DNA of 64,000 bases from assembly GCF_016401385.1 (NCBI RefSeq), contig NZ_JAEACF010000001.1, forward strand, positions 1,798,001-1,862,000, written 5' to 3'. Source of the DNA: Fictibacillus halophilus. GTDB lineage: Bacteria; Bacillota; Bacilli; Bacillales; Fictibacillaceae. The notes below the pieces were generated by a model, which did not search any database, had not been told where the DNA came from, and was given only the letters and a program-made list of their open reading frames with translations. Of this stretch, positions 1 through 9,325 are shown piece by piece. The position numbers and the translations under genes are program-made. The stretch's first letter is position 1; every line of letters starts with the position of its first letter.

Positions 1-115
1 GCGTTACACCTGGCATATCTTCTACGATCGAGATACGATCTCCGGCAATTCTGTTAAAAATAGTAGATTTCCCTACGTTCGGTCTTCCTACTATGGCTAA
101 AACTGGTTTCGTCAT
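1..115 (-). CDS. der: Ribosome-assembly GTPase Der, N-terminal part only
   Basis: The first 38 codons of a gene that runs off the left edge of the window. The translation starts [18 protein letters not shown], whose GRPNVGKS stretch is the G1 (Walker A) motif of the TrmE-Era-EngA family of GTPases, here in the form typical of Der/EngA, a double-GTPase that helps mature the 50S subunit. The ATG at 113-115 is preceded by a purine-rich AAGGGAAG. The neighbouring yphA and S1-domain genes fit the der region of Bacillus. The second GTPase domain and KH domain lie outside the window. Confidence 0.9.
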   Translation of the reverse strand, partial: MTKPVLAIVGRPNVGKSTIFNRIAGDRISIVEDMPGVT

Positions 116-249
116 GTAGACACTTCCCTTTTTTCCTGATCAAGTCAATCATCAAATTTTCTTTTTTTATATGCTCTATCATTTTCTTGTAATTAGACAA
201 GTCCACTTATTTTAGCAAATTACTTATGGTTTAGACAACTGATTCTCTT

Positions 250-852
250 CTAAATCTGTTTGGCTGAAGTAACCCTTTTAAAAGCTGTTCGTCTTATTTT
301 TTTGAACATATCTACCAATACTACCATAAATAAGAGCATCATAGAAGTTGAGGCGAACAAATCCATCACATATAAAGAACCAATCTCAACTTTGCCAGCG
401 AGCCTAAGAATGATGAACTGATATGCAGCATCACCAATAAAAAGACCTATTGCAATCAGACTAAAGTGATCTTTCTTAGATCCTGCTAACGTAATTACTA
501 AAGAGGTTAGTAATACGAGGATCATTACTTTCTTGTTCACGAACAGTTTAGCGGGATCATATAGAGCAAAAAGCTCGACAGAAACATAAGCTGTAGCCAC
601 TATAAAACTGCTAGTAACGAAAAAAAAGAGCTGATGACTGTTGTTGATCACACGGATAAAACCGATCAGTAAAAAGAACACAAATGCAGCATTTAGGCTT
701 CCTATAGAAAAATGGATGTTGATACTCGACAATATTATTCCGAACAATGTTATAAAAACACATTGATTTCTTAGCTTCCCTTTAGGAATGAGAAAGGTCG
801 TAACAATCCAGCCCATCCACATGAACCAATAAAAAAGTATGCCATCGTTCAT
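250..852 (-). CDS. yphA: YphA-like integral membrane protein, function unknown
   Basis: A 200-residue, very hydrophobic protein with about six predicted membrane segments and a short basic C terminus (FKKIRRTAFKR). No catalytic motif is visible. Identification as YphA rests on size, membrane character and position between der and the S1-domain gene, which matches B. subtilis gene order as remembered; function is unknown there too. A GTG three codons upstream (861) is in frame, but the ATG at 852 is better spaced from GAGGTGA, so it was chosen. Confidence 0.7.
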   Translation of the reverse strand: MNDGILFYWFMWMGWIVTTFLIPKGKLRNQCVFITLFGIILSSINIHFSIGSLNAAFVFFLLIGFIRVINNSHQLFFFVTSSFIVATAYVSVELFALYDPAKLFVNKKVMILVLLTSLVITLAGSKKDHFSLIAIGLFIGDAAYQFIILRLAGKVEIGSLYVMDLFASTSMMLLFMVVLVDMFKKIRRTAFKRVTSAKQI

Positions 853-904
853 CTCTTTCACCTCGATAGCATTATTGCCACATTCTGTCCCCTTCTAACC
901 GCAA

Positions 905-940
905 GAAAAAACAGCTCTCGATGAAATTATCGAGAGCTGT
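905..940 (-). terminator. Rho-independent terminator after the S1-domain gene
   Basis: A perfect 12-bp stem (ACAGCTCTCGAT with its complement, loop of 6) lies just past the stop codon and is followed by a T run when read on the minus strand. Confidence 0.9.
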
Positions 941-953
941 AAATAATCGGGTA

Positions 954-2093
954 TTATTTGTAACCTTTTAGCTGATCACCGATCATATCTGCTAATGAAA
1001 ATCCTTTTTCTTCTTTAGGAAGGTTTTCTTTAAGGTTCGCTTTTTCCTTTTCATCTTGAACAGCTTTCATGCTTAAGCTCATACGCTTATCTTGACTGTT
1101 CACTTCAAGCACTTTTACAGAAACTTGCTGACCTTCTTTCACAACCTCACTTGGATTTCCGATGTGACGGTTCGCTAATTCTGAAATATGAACTAAGCCT
1201 TCGATGCCAGGTGCTACTTCTACGAATGCACCAAACGTTACGATGCGCTTTACAGTACCTTCAATAACACTTCCAGCTTGAATGGAAGAACTAGCTTCTT
1301 CCCAAGGTCCAGGCTGTGTTTCTTTTATCGACAATGAAATTCTGTCATTATCGCGGTCAACAGAGAGAACTTTTACTTTCACAGTCTCACCTTCGCTAAG
1401 AACCTCTGAAGGGTTATCAACACGGTTATGAGATAGCTGTGAAACATGGACTAATCCATCAACACCACCGATATCTACGAAAGCACCAAAGTCTGTCAAA
1501 CGCTGTACTTTACCTTCAATGATTTCGCCTGGTGCCAAACGGTCTAAGATTTCTTGTTTCTTTGCTACCGCTGCTTCTTCTGTCACAGCTCGATGAGATA
1601 AGATTACGCGACCTTTCTCTGCATCTAGCTCTACGATTTTAACAGAAAGTGATTTTCCTTTATAATCGGAAAAATCTTCAACAAAGTGAGACTCGACCAT
1701 CGAAGCTGGAATGAACGCTCGCACGCCAAGGTCTACCACAAGTCCACCTTTTACTACGTCATGAACAACGACTTCAAACGTTTCTTTAGAATCAAACTTT
1801 TCTTCTAGTTCGCTCCATGATTTTTCAGTGTCCACTGCTTTCTTAGAAACGAGAAGCTTGTCCTCCGTATGAGAAAGTACTTTAACCGTGATCTGATCTC
1901 CTTCATTCAACACGTCACTTACCTTTTCAATGAAAAGACTTGAAACTTCATTAATCGGTAAAAACGCGTCTTGCTTAGCGCTGATATCCACTAACGCGTG
2001 CTTGTCTTCCACTTTTAGTACAGTACCTTTAATGATTTCACCTTTTTCAGCCATAGAAGCATTTGTTAAACTTGTGCTCATTTCGTCTGTCAT
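954..2093 (-). CDS. ypfD: S1 RNA-binding domain protein (RpsA/YpfD type)
   Basis: A 379-residue protein made of four S1 (OB-fold) repeats, at roughly residues 18-88, 105-172, 190-262 and 275-347; repeats 3 and 4 carry the clear signatures DFGAFVDIGGVDGLVHVSQ and FGAFVEVAPGIEGLVHISE. It is shorter than the six-domain S1 of proteobacteria and fits the Firmicute homologue often called 30S ribosomal protein S1 or YpfD. Its role on the ribosome in low-GC Gram-positives is not settled; general RNA binding is safe. The ATG at 2093 follows GAGGAGG at ideal spacing. cmk and plsC lie upstream, the usual order. Confidence 0.93.
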   Translation of the reverse strand: MTDEMSTSLTNASMAEKGEIIKGTVLKVEDKHALVDISAKQDAFLPINEVSSLFIEKVSDVLNEGDQITVKVLSHTEDKLLVSKKAVDTEKSWSELEEKFDSKETFEVVVHDVVKGGLVVDLGVRAFIPASMVESHFVEDFSDYKGKSLSVKIVELDAEKGRVILSHRAVTEEAAVAKKQEILDRLAPGEIIEGKVQRLTDFGAFVDIGGVDGLVHVSQLSHNRVDNPSEVLSEGETVKVKVLSVDRDNDRISLSIKETQPGPWEEASSSIQAGSVIEGTVKRIVTFGAFVEVAPGIEGLVHISELANRHIGNPSEVVKEGQQVSVKVLEVNSQDKRMSLSMKAVQDEKEKANLKENLPKEEKGFSLADMIGDQLKGYK

Positions 2094-2206
2094 GTTCGTG
2101 ACCTCCTCAAAAATTAGAAAAGTAATTTATTGAACTTTCGGTATGAAAGAACATTAACATCGATCATGGAGTTGTTTTTGCAAAGATGCAGACCTCTGAA
2201 AGTGAT

Positions 2207-2332
2207 TGATTTGCGCTACAGGATGCTCGCTTTCCGCGGGGTGTGCGGTGAGCCGCTTAGCGCTATGCGCTGTTAAGAGTCTCACCTGTCCCACTGATCC
2301 CGCAGGAGTCTCGCACCTTACGCTACAATCAA
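2207..2332. repeat. Structured intergenic repeat, copy 1 (126 bp)
   Basis: Starts TTGATTTGCGCTACAG and ends CTTACGCTACAATCAA, an imperfect terminal inverted repeat. Inside lie CTTTCCGCGGGG and CCCGCAGGAG, which can pair, and GGTGAG with CTCACC, so the whole unit can fold into a long multi-stem hairpin. It fills the gap between plsC and the S1 gene and has no ribosome-binding site or plausible ORF. Related copies are at 13073, 27613, 36445, 46226, 46513 and 55768. Confidence 0.85.
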
Positions 2333-2399
2333 TTTATCAATGATGCCTTTGAAAAAAAACTCAAAAGTAAATTCTTTAAAGATAAAAACAGAAATTCAG

Positions 2400-2981
2400 T
2401 TATTCATGCTCTTTTTTTAACTGAGCTATATGTTTCATTATAAGCTCTGTCGCTTCTTTTGCGGAAGCTTTTTGCTCCCGAAAATGTGTAAAGTCGATCG
2501 GTTTGCCGAATACGACTTTCAGTTTTTTTCCTTTTTGATATTCTCCAACGATCGCACATGGAACGATGTGAGCATCTGATTTAAGGGCAAAGAAGCCTGC
2601 TCCTGCTAGGCCTTCTCCGATTTCTCCTGTCTTTGAGCGGGTTCCTTCTGGAAACAACCCAACAACTTTTCCCTCTTTTAAAAGATTCATTCCTGTTTTT
2701 AAAGCTGTTTTGTCACTCATCCCACGTTTAACAGGAAACGCGTTGATCTTTGGGAGAATATGTTTTAAAACCGGTACAGAAAAGAGCTCTGCTTTAGCCA
2801 TAAAATGCACATCTCGTGGTGAAGCTACCCCAACAAGAGGGGGATCGTAGTTATGGATATGGTTGGTGCATAAAAGCACGCCACCAGTTTTCGGCATGTT
2901 TTCTGCTCCAACGATTTCTGGCTTATATGTTCCTTTGAAATACGTCCCACATAGCCATTTACCGAAAGAATAAAGCATCAT
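2400..2981 (-). CDS. plsC: 1-acyl-sn-glycerol-3-phosphate acyltransferase (PlsC)
   Basis: A 193-residue acyltransferase that would transfer an acyl chain to lysophosphatidic acid in membrane phospholipid synthesis. The HX4D catalytic motif is visible as NHIHNYD, and the glycerol-phosphate binding block as FPEGTRSKTGE. An upstream in-frame ATG (3005) would overlap cmk by 23 bp; the ATG at 2981 gives the usual N terminus of the family and follows AAAGGG just inside the end of cmk, so it is preferred. The cmk-plsC-S1 order suggests one transcript. Confidence 0.9.
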   Translation of the reverse strand: MMLYSFGKWLCGTYFKGTYKPEIVGAENMPKTGGVLLCTNHIHNYDPPLVGVASPRDVHFMAKAELFSVPVLKHILPKINAFPVKRGMSDKTALKTGMNLLKEGKVVGLFPEGTRSKTGEIGEGLAGAGFFALKSDAHIVPCAIVGEYQKGKKLKVVFGKPIDFTHFREQKASAKEATELIMKHIAQLKKEHE

Positions 2982-2982
2982 T

Positions 2983-3657
2983 TTACAAAGCCCTTTCTTT
3001 TGCATAATGAAGAATGCTTGAAACTACCTCGTCGATCGTCATACTTGTTGTGTCCAGTTCGATAGCATCTTCTGCTTTTCTTAATGGAGCTACTTCTCTT
3101 TCGCTGTCGCGCTTATCTCTTAACGCAATCTCACTTTTTAAAAGTTCAAAATCTGCTTCGAACCCTTTTGTTAAATTTTCTTCATAGCGTCTGCGAGCTC
3201 TTTCTTCTACCGAAGCGATCAAGAAAATTTTCAGCTCTGCGTTTGGCATAACATGTGTCCCAATATCACGGCCATCCATGACAACTCCCCCAGATTCAGC
3301 TAAGAGTTGTTGTCTTTTCACCATTTCAGTACGTACTTCTTGCTGTCTGGCAACAAAAGATACATTATTCGTTACTTCACTTGTTCTGATCTCTTCTGAG
3401 ACATCTTTTCCATCAAGAAGAACAGCTTGTCCTCCATCCGTGATCACTAATTTAATATCTGTATCATTCAAAACGATTTCAAGTTCTCGTCCATCATTAA
3501 GATCTGCTCCTTTTAAAAGAGCTTTATATGTTAATGCCCTATACATGGCACCCGTGTCAATATAAATGAATGAAAGACGTTCAGCTACTTGTTTGGCTAC
3601 CGTACTTTTTCCTGCTCCAGCCGGGCCATCAATGGCGATTGATAATAATTTTTTCAT
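2983..3657 (-). CDS. cmk: Cytidylate kinase
   Basis: A 224-residue nucleoside-monophosphate kinase that phosphorylates CMP and dCMP. The Walker A loop GPAGAGKST is at about residues 10-18; [15 protein letters not shown] and [14 protein letters not shown] are signature blocks of bacterial Cmk. A 14-codon longer frame exists, but the ATG at 3657 directly follows GGAGG and gives the standard N terminus [12 protein letters not shown]. It lies one base before the chosen plsC start. Confidence 0.97.
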   Translation of the reverse strand: MKKLLSIAIDGPAGAGKSTVAKQVAERLSFIYIDTGAMYRALTYKALLKGADLNDGRELEIVLNDTDIKLVITDGGQAVLLDGKDVSEEIRTSEVTNNVSFVARQQEVRTEMVKRQQLLAESGGVVMDGRDIGTHVMPNAELKIFLIASVEERARRRYEENLTKGFEADFELLKSEIALRDKRDSEREVAPLRKAEDAIELDTTSMTIDEVVSSILHYAKERAL

Positions 3658-3789
3658 GTTTCCTCCTACCCCATACCTATGACAATGCATACATAGCAAT
3701 AAAAAGCAGGTGAGTATCCCCTGCTTTTTTCTGTGTATAAATCTGAATTTATCAGACTTAATCTATATGTATATTACCATACATGGTGT

Positions 3790-3966
3790 TTAACGGTCTA
3801 TTGTTTCCAAAGTCGGTTGTTTGTCACTTTTGATGACTCCTTCGTAATAGATACTCTTATTTGTATATAACTTAAAGGAAGGAATCTCAAGTAGAAACTG
3901 CGCGGCAACCAGTAAAATAAAATGAACAACGGCAAGCTGAATTAATATTCGTTCAAATCGTTTCAT
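3790..3966 (-). CDS. ypfB: YpfB-like small membrane protein (DUF5359 type)
   Basis: A short gene of 58 codons, translation MKRFERILIQLAVVHFILL onward, with one N-terminal membrane helix (about residues 8-27) and a polar tail containing YYEGVIK. An AAGGTGG ribosome-binding site stands nine bases before the ATG. Start, length and position between ypfA and cmk match YpfB of B. subtilis as remembered. Function unknown. Confidence 0.85.
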   Translation of the reverse strand: MKRFERILIQLAVVHFILLVAAQFLLEIPSFKLYTNKSIYYEGVIKSDKQPTLETIDR

Positions 3967-4024
3967 GAATACGCCACCTTCTTTTCGGGAGTATTTTTCC
4001 CAATAAGAAGAAAACTATGCAATT

Positions 4025-4690
4025 CTATAGACTCACGCTCTCTTTCTTCTTCATAAGAAGCTGTTGTTCAAAGCAGAATCGGATGATATGCTGACGATCT
4101 CTTTGTGCGAGTTTCCCGAATTGAAGTGAAGCTTTTTGTCGCCCACCCGCTTGGCCGTCGAATACTCTTAAAACTGTGCAGTCTAGGTCCAAATACAGTT
4201 TTTCTCCAGATTGCATAGGAAAAACAACAAGACAGTTCAATTGATCTTCACTCTTGACGGAATGAACTATTGGAAGTGAAAGAAGCATCCCTCCTGCACT
4301 TAGATCGAGGATCACAGAGTTAAAAGGTGGATACGCATCATTTTGGTTAACAACCGATGTATCGATCATCGTTTCTACCCTTACATATTCTCTTCGCTGA
4401 ATCTTTTGTATCTCTTCTTCTTTTGGAGAGGTGATCATCAATACTGGAATGTTTTCGATCTTTCTTCCTAAAAGCTCGGTTCGAAACGTATAAACATTCC
4501 TCTCTTTATCCACAAAAGAAGCTTTAAACTGTGTTCCATCAAAAAAATATTCTGTGCGATTTGTTTTTTCGTTGCTGGGATAATCGATATAAAGATGATC
4601 CTCTTTTACATCAAACACTTTGCAGCGATATTTATCTTTTTTGTCGGAAAACAACGGTTCTAAATATAACGGTTCACCCACTGTTATCAT
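4025..4690 (-). CDS. ypfA: PilZ-domain c-di-GMP receptor YpfA (MotI/DgrA type)
   Basis: A 221-residue cytoplasmic protein with an N-terminal YcgR-like domain (about 5-85) and a C-terminal PilZ domain (about 95-210). The c-di-GMP motif RxxxR is present as RREYVR and the D/NxSxxG motif as DLSAGG. In B. subtilis YpfA (MotI, DgrA) binds c-di-GMP and acts on the flagellar motor; whether this strain is motile cannot be judged from this window. The ATG at 4690 follows GGGGGAAG; a TTG one codon upstream is a less likely start. Confidence 0.9.
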   Translation of the reverse strand: MITVGEPLYLEPLFSDKKDKYRCKVFDVKEDHLYIDYPSNEKTNRTEYFFDGTQFKASFVDKERNVYTFRTELLGRKIENIPVLMITSPKEEEIQKIQRREYVRVETMIDTSVVNQNDAYPPFNSVILDLSAGGMLLSLPIVHSVKSEDQLNCLVVFPMQSGEKLYLDLDCTVLRVFDGQAGGRQKASLQFGKLAQRDRQHIIRFCFEQQLLMKKKESVSL

Positions 4691-4754
4691 CAAACTTCCC
4701 CCAAATAATGCTTTCTTGTCTATCTACCTTATTATGACAGTTTCAAAATAAAAG

Positions 4755-4792
4755 AAAAAGCAAAATTTCAAGTTACGAAATTTTGCTTTTGC
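4755..4792 (-). terminator. Rho-independent terminator after ypfA-ypeB boundary
   Basis: AAAAGCAAAATTTC pairs with GAAATTTTGCTTTT around a 7-base loop. It sits between ypfA and ypeB; as it lies downstream of the ypeB stop, on the minus strand it ends the sleB-ypeB transcript, and the A/T-rich flanks could make it work both ways. Confidence 0.75.
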
Positions 4793-4830
4793 TTGTAATT
4801 TAATTCAGCACCTTCTAGAAAAGATTACTT

Positions 4831-6180
4831 TTAGATGTCGTTATAAGACGGCTCTGCTTCTTTAAGCTTTCTTACTTCTTCTTCATTTCCGTTCTCTGCG
4901 TTAATGAAGACGCGGAACGTATCGTTACCTAGAATTCCTAGGAATTCGTAACAATACACTTCTTCGTTTATATCGTTTCGAATCAATGCTTTACTTGTTT
5001 CTTTTACTTGGAACTTAGGGTTAAGGTTTGTTCTTGCTTCTTGTTCTGAGATCTTAAATGTAGGCGTTCTATCGTCTACGTGTGCTAGAAGGAAGTCTGT
5101 ACCTTCATACCCCATGATGTCTCCATTATCTAATGCTACTTTTACAGACACGGTCTCAGGATAGATCCTTACACCATCGTCTAGTCGAGCATAAGTGAAC
5201 ACCCCGATGTTATCGTATTGGTCACTTGTTACCATCTCCATTTGACTTTCCATATGTTTCTTTAGAAAGTCATCAGCTTGAAGCATCGCTTCATTCAGTG
5301 AGATTTTTGGTTTCCCGACGTTACGATCGTAAAGTACATACAGTGGATATCCCCCCTTTTTTGTAAGATCCATGTATGTTGTTCCTTTAGTATCTGGGTT
5401 ATATAGCGTTAGTGAGTAAGCGTCATACTTTGCATCTTTTCCAGTGCTTTCAACTGTAATCTTAACGTTTTTCTTTAATTGAAAAAAGTCGATCGCAATC
5501 TTTTTAGCTTCTTCTTTTGTAATCTTTTTACCTTTTAACTGACTGAGATCACGGTCTTTCATTTTCTCCATGTTGGATACTTCTGTTCCAAAGTCTACAT
5601 CTGAATACCCTTCGACCGATTTATCAACGGTCTTAAATCCGTCAATGATCGTGTTGTCTTCTGGCTGCTTGTTTGTAGCTAGAGCCATCTCGACATCCAT
5701 CCAACGCAAGTTGTTCTTTTGTGCTAATGATTCTGTTTTTCTTAACTCGTTTTGAATTTCTGTTGAATTTGCGTACAACTCTTTTAACGTATTGTATTCT
5801 TTATCACTAAGCGGATTCTTATCTAGATCACGAACTGCTGCTCGATAACTAAATTCACCCATCTTTGTTAAAAATTCTTCCGTTTTGTTAAATGGTAGAA
5901 GCGCTAAAGGCAGTTGGCCTACATCATTATGAGCCTCTGATGTTAGTCTCCAAACTTGAGCTAAAGCTGGAGATAGCTGATTTCGTGTATTCATAGCGAT
6001 CGTTTCGCCAATCTTGTCATGAAGAGAATCCATATGGAAGTTCAAATCATGAAAAGCCCGTTGATAGTTGTTTTCAGCTTGAAGAAGTACAGCATTTTTT
6101 TCTTGATGTTCACTGTAGCCCCAATAGCCTGTTCCTGCTACAGCAACGAACAACAGTACAATTAGGATTGTGCGTATCAT
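4831..6180 (-). CDS. ypeB: Germination protein YpeB
   Basis: A 449-residue spore protein needed for assembly and stability of the cortex-lytic enzyme SleB. It has an uncleaved N-terminal membrane anchor (about residues 3-21), a long helical N domain, and C-terminal PepSY-type repeats (about 215-285, 295-360 and 375-440) with the recurring pattern TKEEAKKIA, SLNEAMLQA and SEQEARTNL. It lies 17 bp after sleB and has its own AAGGGGTGA site. The two are expected to be co-expressed in the forespore. Confidence 0.96.
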   Translation of the reverse strand: MIRTILIVLLFVAVAGTGYWGYSEHQEKNAVLLQAENNYQRAFHDLNFHMDSLHDKIGETIAMNTRNQLSPALAQVWRLTSEAHNDVGQLPLALLPFNKTEEFLTKMGEFSYRAAVRDLDKNPLSDKEYNTLKELYANSTEIQNELRKTESLAQKNNLRWMDVEMALATNKQPEDNTIIDGFKTVDKSVEGYSDVDFGTEVSNMEKMKDRDLSQLKGKKITKEEAKKIAIDFFQLKKNVKITVESTGKDAKYDAYSLTLYNPDTKGTTYMDLTKKGGYPLYVLYDRNVGKPKISLNEAMLQADDFLKKHMESQMEMVTSDQYDNIGVFTYARLDDGVRIYPETVSVKVALDNGDIMGYEGTDFLLAHVDDRTPTFKISEQEARTNLNPKFQVKETSKALIRNDINEEVYCYEFLGILGNDTFRVFINAENGNEEEVRKLKEAEPSYNDI

Positions 6181-6197
6181 ATCAGTTCACCCCTTTA

Positions 6198-7079
6198 TTA
6201 GTTGCAGAAAATGTGCTTTCCGATTTTTTTGATTTGAGGACGAGACCATATCCAGCCTGATGTAGCTGTATCAGGGTTAAAATAATATTCTGCTTCACCT
6301 GTTGGATCCCAACCGTTCAGTGCGTCCATTACCGCTTTTTTTGCTTGCGCATTTGGAGTCAGATAGATCTGACCATCCGCAACTGCTGTAAATGCTCCTG
6401 GTTCGAAGATTACACCAGAAACTGTATTCGGGAATGAAGCACTATTTACTCGATTAATAATTACTGCTGCTACTGCGACTTGACCGATGTAAGGCTCACC
6501 ACGTGCTTCACCATATACAGCATTAGCCATCAAGTTTACATCGTTCTGCGAATAACCATTAGGGATGTTCTTTGCTGGTTTAACTTGAGCAGGCTTTGCT
6601 TTAGGCTGTCCCGCTCCTTTTGTGCCCTTTGCAGTTCCAGCTTTTGGCGTGCCGCTTTTTGCAGTGCCCCCTTTAGCTGCTCCACTCTTCGCACTTTTCT
6701 TCTCACCACCGTAATAAGAGAACTTCTTACCGGTATCAATCTGCTTATTTACCCAAGCTTTATCGTATTTAGAAGCTTTGGCTAACTTGTTTTTTGTAGT
6801 ACCGCCTGCTAAACCATCAATCGGTAGACCGAATTCATATTGGAAGTTTCGTAATGCCCAATACGTTCTCCATCCAAAAACACCATCGATGTTTCCCGTG
6901 TAAAAACCTAGATATTGAAGCCTCGACTGAAGTTCGACTACATCTTCACCTGTAGCTCCTACCTGTATGACTTGGTTTGAAAATGCTTGTGCATTGTTCT
7001 GACCAAATCCAGCTAATAGCCCAAAACAAAGGGCGATTGCAAAGAATGCTCCCTTTATGTAAGCTGAATTTCTTTTCAT
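6198..7079 (-). CDS. sleB: Spore cortex-lytic enzyme SleB
   Basis: A 293-residue secreted lytic transglycosylase that breaks down spore cortex during germination. A signal peptide (about 1-32) ends near AQA; a peptidoglycan-binding domain (about 40-95, LQYLGFYTGNIDGVFG) follows; then a low-complexity linker of Ala/Lys/Gly/Thr units (about 125-165); then the SleB hydrolase domain (about 170-293) with VYGEARGEP, whose Glu is the expected catalytic acid. The ATG at 7079 follows AGGAGG; an 11-codon longer frame has no ribosome site. A sigma G-type promoter lies at 7129-7158. Confidence 0.96.
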   Translation of the reverse strand: MKRNSAYIKGAFFAIALCFGLLAGFGQNNAQAFSNQVIQVGATGEDVVELQSRLQYLGFYTGNIDGVFGWRTYWALRNFQYEFGLPIDGLAGGTTKNKLAKASKYDKAWVNKQIDTGKKFSYYGGEKKSAKSGAAKGGTAKSGTPKAGTAKGTKGAGQPKAKPAQVKPAKNIPNGYSQNDVNLMANAVYGEARGEPYIGQVAVAAVIINRVNSASFPNTVSGVIFEPGAFTAVADGQIYLTPNAQAKKAVMDALNGWDPTGEAEYYFNPDTATSGWIWSRPQIKKIGKHIFCN

Positions 7080-7128
7080 GAGAAAGTAAGCCTCCTGTAA
7101 TTTAATCTCCATTTTCGTGTTATACAGA

Positions 7129-7158
7129 TATCATTTGTAATCTGTTTTTTTTTATTCA
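7129..7158 (-). promoter_or_regulatory. Sigma G-type promoter for sleB-ypeB
   Basis: On the minus strand TGAATA, 17 bases, then AATGATA, against the sigma G pattern TGAATA-N17/18-CATACTA. The -35 is a perfect match and it lies about 50 bp before the sleB start, as expected for a forespore gene. Confidence 0.6.
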
Positions 7159-7185
7159 GCTTTCAAAGACTCATGGTTCACAATA

Positions 7186-7208
7186 AAGAAAACTTGGCTG
7201 ACGCCAAG
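7186..7208 (-). terminator. Possible second terminator downstream of prsW
   Basis: CTTGGC-GTCA-GCCAAG, a perfect 6-bp stem followed by TTTTCTTT on the minus strand, lies between the prsW terminator and the sleB promoter. Confidence 0.5.
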
Positions 7209-7306
7209 CTCTTCAAGTCTGCCTTAGTTGCGCTTATACTATCTACCTTAACTTGTTGCCACGTCGAATGAAATCGTGCTAACAAGTTATACTTTCTGAT
7301 AGTCAA

Positions 7307-7337
7307 ATAAAAGAAGACCGGTTAAATTCCGGTCTTC
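7307..7337 (-). terminator. Rho-independent terminator of prsW
   Basis: A 9-bp stem, GAAGACCGG with CCGGTCTTC around TTAAATT, overlaps the prsW stop codon and is followed by TTTTATTT on the minus strand. Confidence 0.85.
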
Positions 7338-8002
7338 GCATCTGGATTTGAATATGGAGTTAGAGTAGTATTAGCAATTCTTACTTTCCGAAGAGCAAAC
7401 CACCATAAGAAGATCATAAAAGGAAACATATAAAAGAAAATATATTTTGTACTGGATAACAACAAGAAGTTAAACGTACCGTGTAACACAATCGGTAATA
7501 GGAGTGAGAGGGTAAGATACATCTTCTTCTTTCTTCCTGTCGAGAATTTCCCTTTTCCTAAATAAAAACCCATGATCACACCAAACAAAGCATGACCACT
7601 TACAGGCAGAAGGGCTCGAACTAATGCTTCTTTAATTCCGAACGTATACAGATAAAAGATGTTTTCTAAAGACGCAAATCCTAATGACAATGCAGTGGCA
7701 TATACGATTCCATCATACGGTTCATTGAACTCTTCATGAAGATATGCTCCATAGAACACTAAGAACCATTTGAAGAACTCTTCTAATGTGCCACTGATAA
7801 AAAATGCCTCAACAAAAGAAGGTACGTTCAATTCTTCGGTAATTCCAAACTGAATAACCATAATCGGAAAGACGAGAAGAACGCCAAATATATATACTTT
7901 GACCACCAATGACAATGGTTCGGTCTCATATTTATCTTTTAGATAAAAAAAGGATAATAGAGCAATAGCCGGAGCCACCGCTGCAGAAATTACAGCTAGC
8001 AT
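7322..8002 (-). CDS. prsW: Intramembrane metalloprotease PrsW
   Basis: A 226-residue polytopic membrane protein with about seven helices, matching PrsW, the site-1 protease that cleaves the anti-sigma factor RsiW in B. subtilis under envelope stress. The putative catalytic signature EEFFKW is at about residues 86-91, with ENIFYLY and SGHALFGVIMG further on. The upstream frame has an ATG 13 codons earlier, but MLAVISAAVAPAIAL from 8002 matches the family start and follows AGAGGCAGG. rsiW itself is not in this window. Confidence 0.93.
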   Translation of the reverse strand: MLAVISAAVAPAIALLSFFYLKDKYETEPLSLVVKVYIFGVLLVFPIMVIQFGITEELNVPSFVEAFFISGTLEEFFKWFLVFYGAYLHEEFNEPYDGIVYATALSLGFASLENIFYLYTFGIKEALVRALLPVSGHALFGVIMGFYLGKGKFSTGRKKKMYLTLSLLLPIVLHGTFNFLLLSSTKYIFFYMFPFMIFLWWFALRKVRIANTTLTPYSNPDAKTGI

Positions 8003-8093
8003 GTCCTGCCTCTTTTCTACTGTTTTTTTATATCGTAACATGATATTTTAAGAAGTGGAATAGCGAACACGAAGAATAAGGAGGGCGGTAATC

Positions 8094-9062
8094 TTGAAAA
8101 AGATATTATTAATTCATACTGGCGGCACCATCGCGATGGAAGAAAACAAATCCACAGGAGGTGTAAATACGAAAGAAACACACCCACTAGAGGCAACCCT
8201 CAGAGAACTGTCTGATCTAGCAGAAATATCGGTAAAAAATTATGTAAATCTGCCATCTCCTCATATTACTCCTTCCCATATGCTGGAGTTAGCACAATTT
8301 ATTACTACACAAACAAATTCTGATCAATTCGATGGAATCGTCATCACTCACGGAACAGACACGCTCGAAGAAACGGCTTATGTATTAGATCTAGTACTGC
8401 AAACATCAATTCCAGTAATTGTTACGGGTGCAATGCGATCAAGTAACGAACATGGTTCAGATGGACCATACAACCTGATCTCATCTGTACGAGTTGCCTG
8501 TGAAGATCAATCGTTAGGCAAAGGAACACTTGTTGTGTTTAACGACGAGATCCACGCTGCAAAAAATGTTACGAAGACTCACACGAGCAACATCGCGACA
8601 TTCCAGAGTCCTCAATATGGACCGATCGGTATCGTAACAAAACGAGGAGTTCTGTTCCATCACACACCGATTCGATCAGACTTCTTTCATGTGAAGAACT
8701 TTTCTAAAAACGTCGTTTTACTTAAAGCATATGCAGGCATGGACGGTAATTTGATCCAAGCGGCAACAAATTCAGCAGATGGCGTTGTCATCGAAGCATT
8801 AGGTCAAGGGAACTTGCCTCCTGCAACAGTGCCTGCCATAAAAGAACTCATTTCAAATGGAATACCTGTTGTACTCGTATCAAGATGTTTTAACGGAATC
8901 GCTCAAGACATCTACTCATATGAAGGTGGAGGAAAGCACTTAAAAGAAATTGGCGCGATCTTCTCAAACGGACTAAACGGACAAAAAGCACGATTAAAAC
9001 TGATGATCGCCTTAGAAAATACGAGTGAACCACATCAGTTGCAACGACTTTTTCTGCAATAA
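8094..9062 (+). CDS. ansA: L-asparaginase, type I (cytoplasmic)
   Basis: A 322-residue enzyme that hydrolyses asparagine to aspartate and ammonia. The two threonine motifs of the family are visible: HTGGTIAM near residue 8 and THGTDTLEETAY near residue 85. No signal peptide is present, unlike the secreted AnsZ. The start codon is TTG at 8094, strongly set by GGAGGGCGG nine bases upstream. It is divergent from prsW and convergent with bdr; no linked aspartase gene is seen. Confidence 0.94.
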   Translation: MKKILLIHTGGTIAMEENKSTGGVNTKETHPLEATLRELSDLAEISVKNYVNLPSPHITPSHMLELAQFITTQTNSDQFDGIVITHGTDTLEETAYVLDLVLQTSIPVIVTGAMRSSNEHGSDGPYNLISSVRVACEDQSLGKGTLVVFNDEIHAAKNVTKTHTSNIATFQSPQYGPIGIVTKRGVLFHHTPIRSDFFHVKNFSKNVVLLKAYAGMDGNLIQAATNSADGVVIEALGQGNLPPATVPAIKELISNGIPVVLVSRCFNGIAQDIYSYEGGGKHLKEIGAIFSNGLNGQKARLKLMIALENTSEPHQLQRLFLQ

Positions 9063-9286
9063 TGGATATTTTCATCAATTGATTGAATGATTGACCATGA
9101 ATGATAAAGACTTAGTTAGTAGACATGGGAATCGGACATGTGATTTGAAAATTACGAAGATAATTTTAAAATATTTTTGATAATTAGATGAGTTTATCAA
9201 TTAATTTGACGAGTTCAACGCATATATCCACGAGTCGACAAAAACAGACAATTTAAACTGATTTTATTCTTTAATCAGAGATTCAC

Positions 9287-9325
9287 GAAAAAAACCGATA
9301 ACTTAAAAAGGTTATCGGTTTTTTT
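9287..9325. terminator. Bidirectional terminator between ansA and bdr
   Basis: AAAACCGATAAC and GTTATCGGTTTT form a 12-bp stem flanked by A and T runs on the two sides. It overlaps the bdr 3' end. The remaining stretch from 9063 to 9286 shows no gene or clear signal. Confidence 0.85.

Noticed and set aside
6480..6785. Antisense and shifted ORFs in the sleB linker
   Set aside because: Arise from the repetitive Ala/Lys/Gly/Thr linker of SleB.
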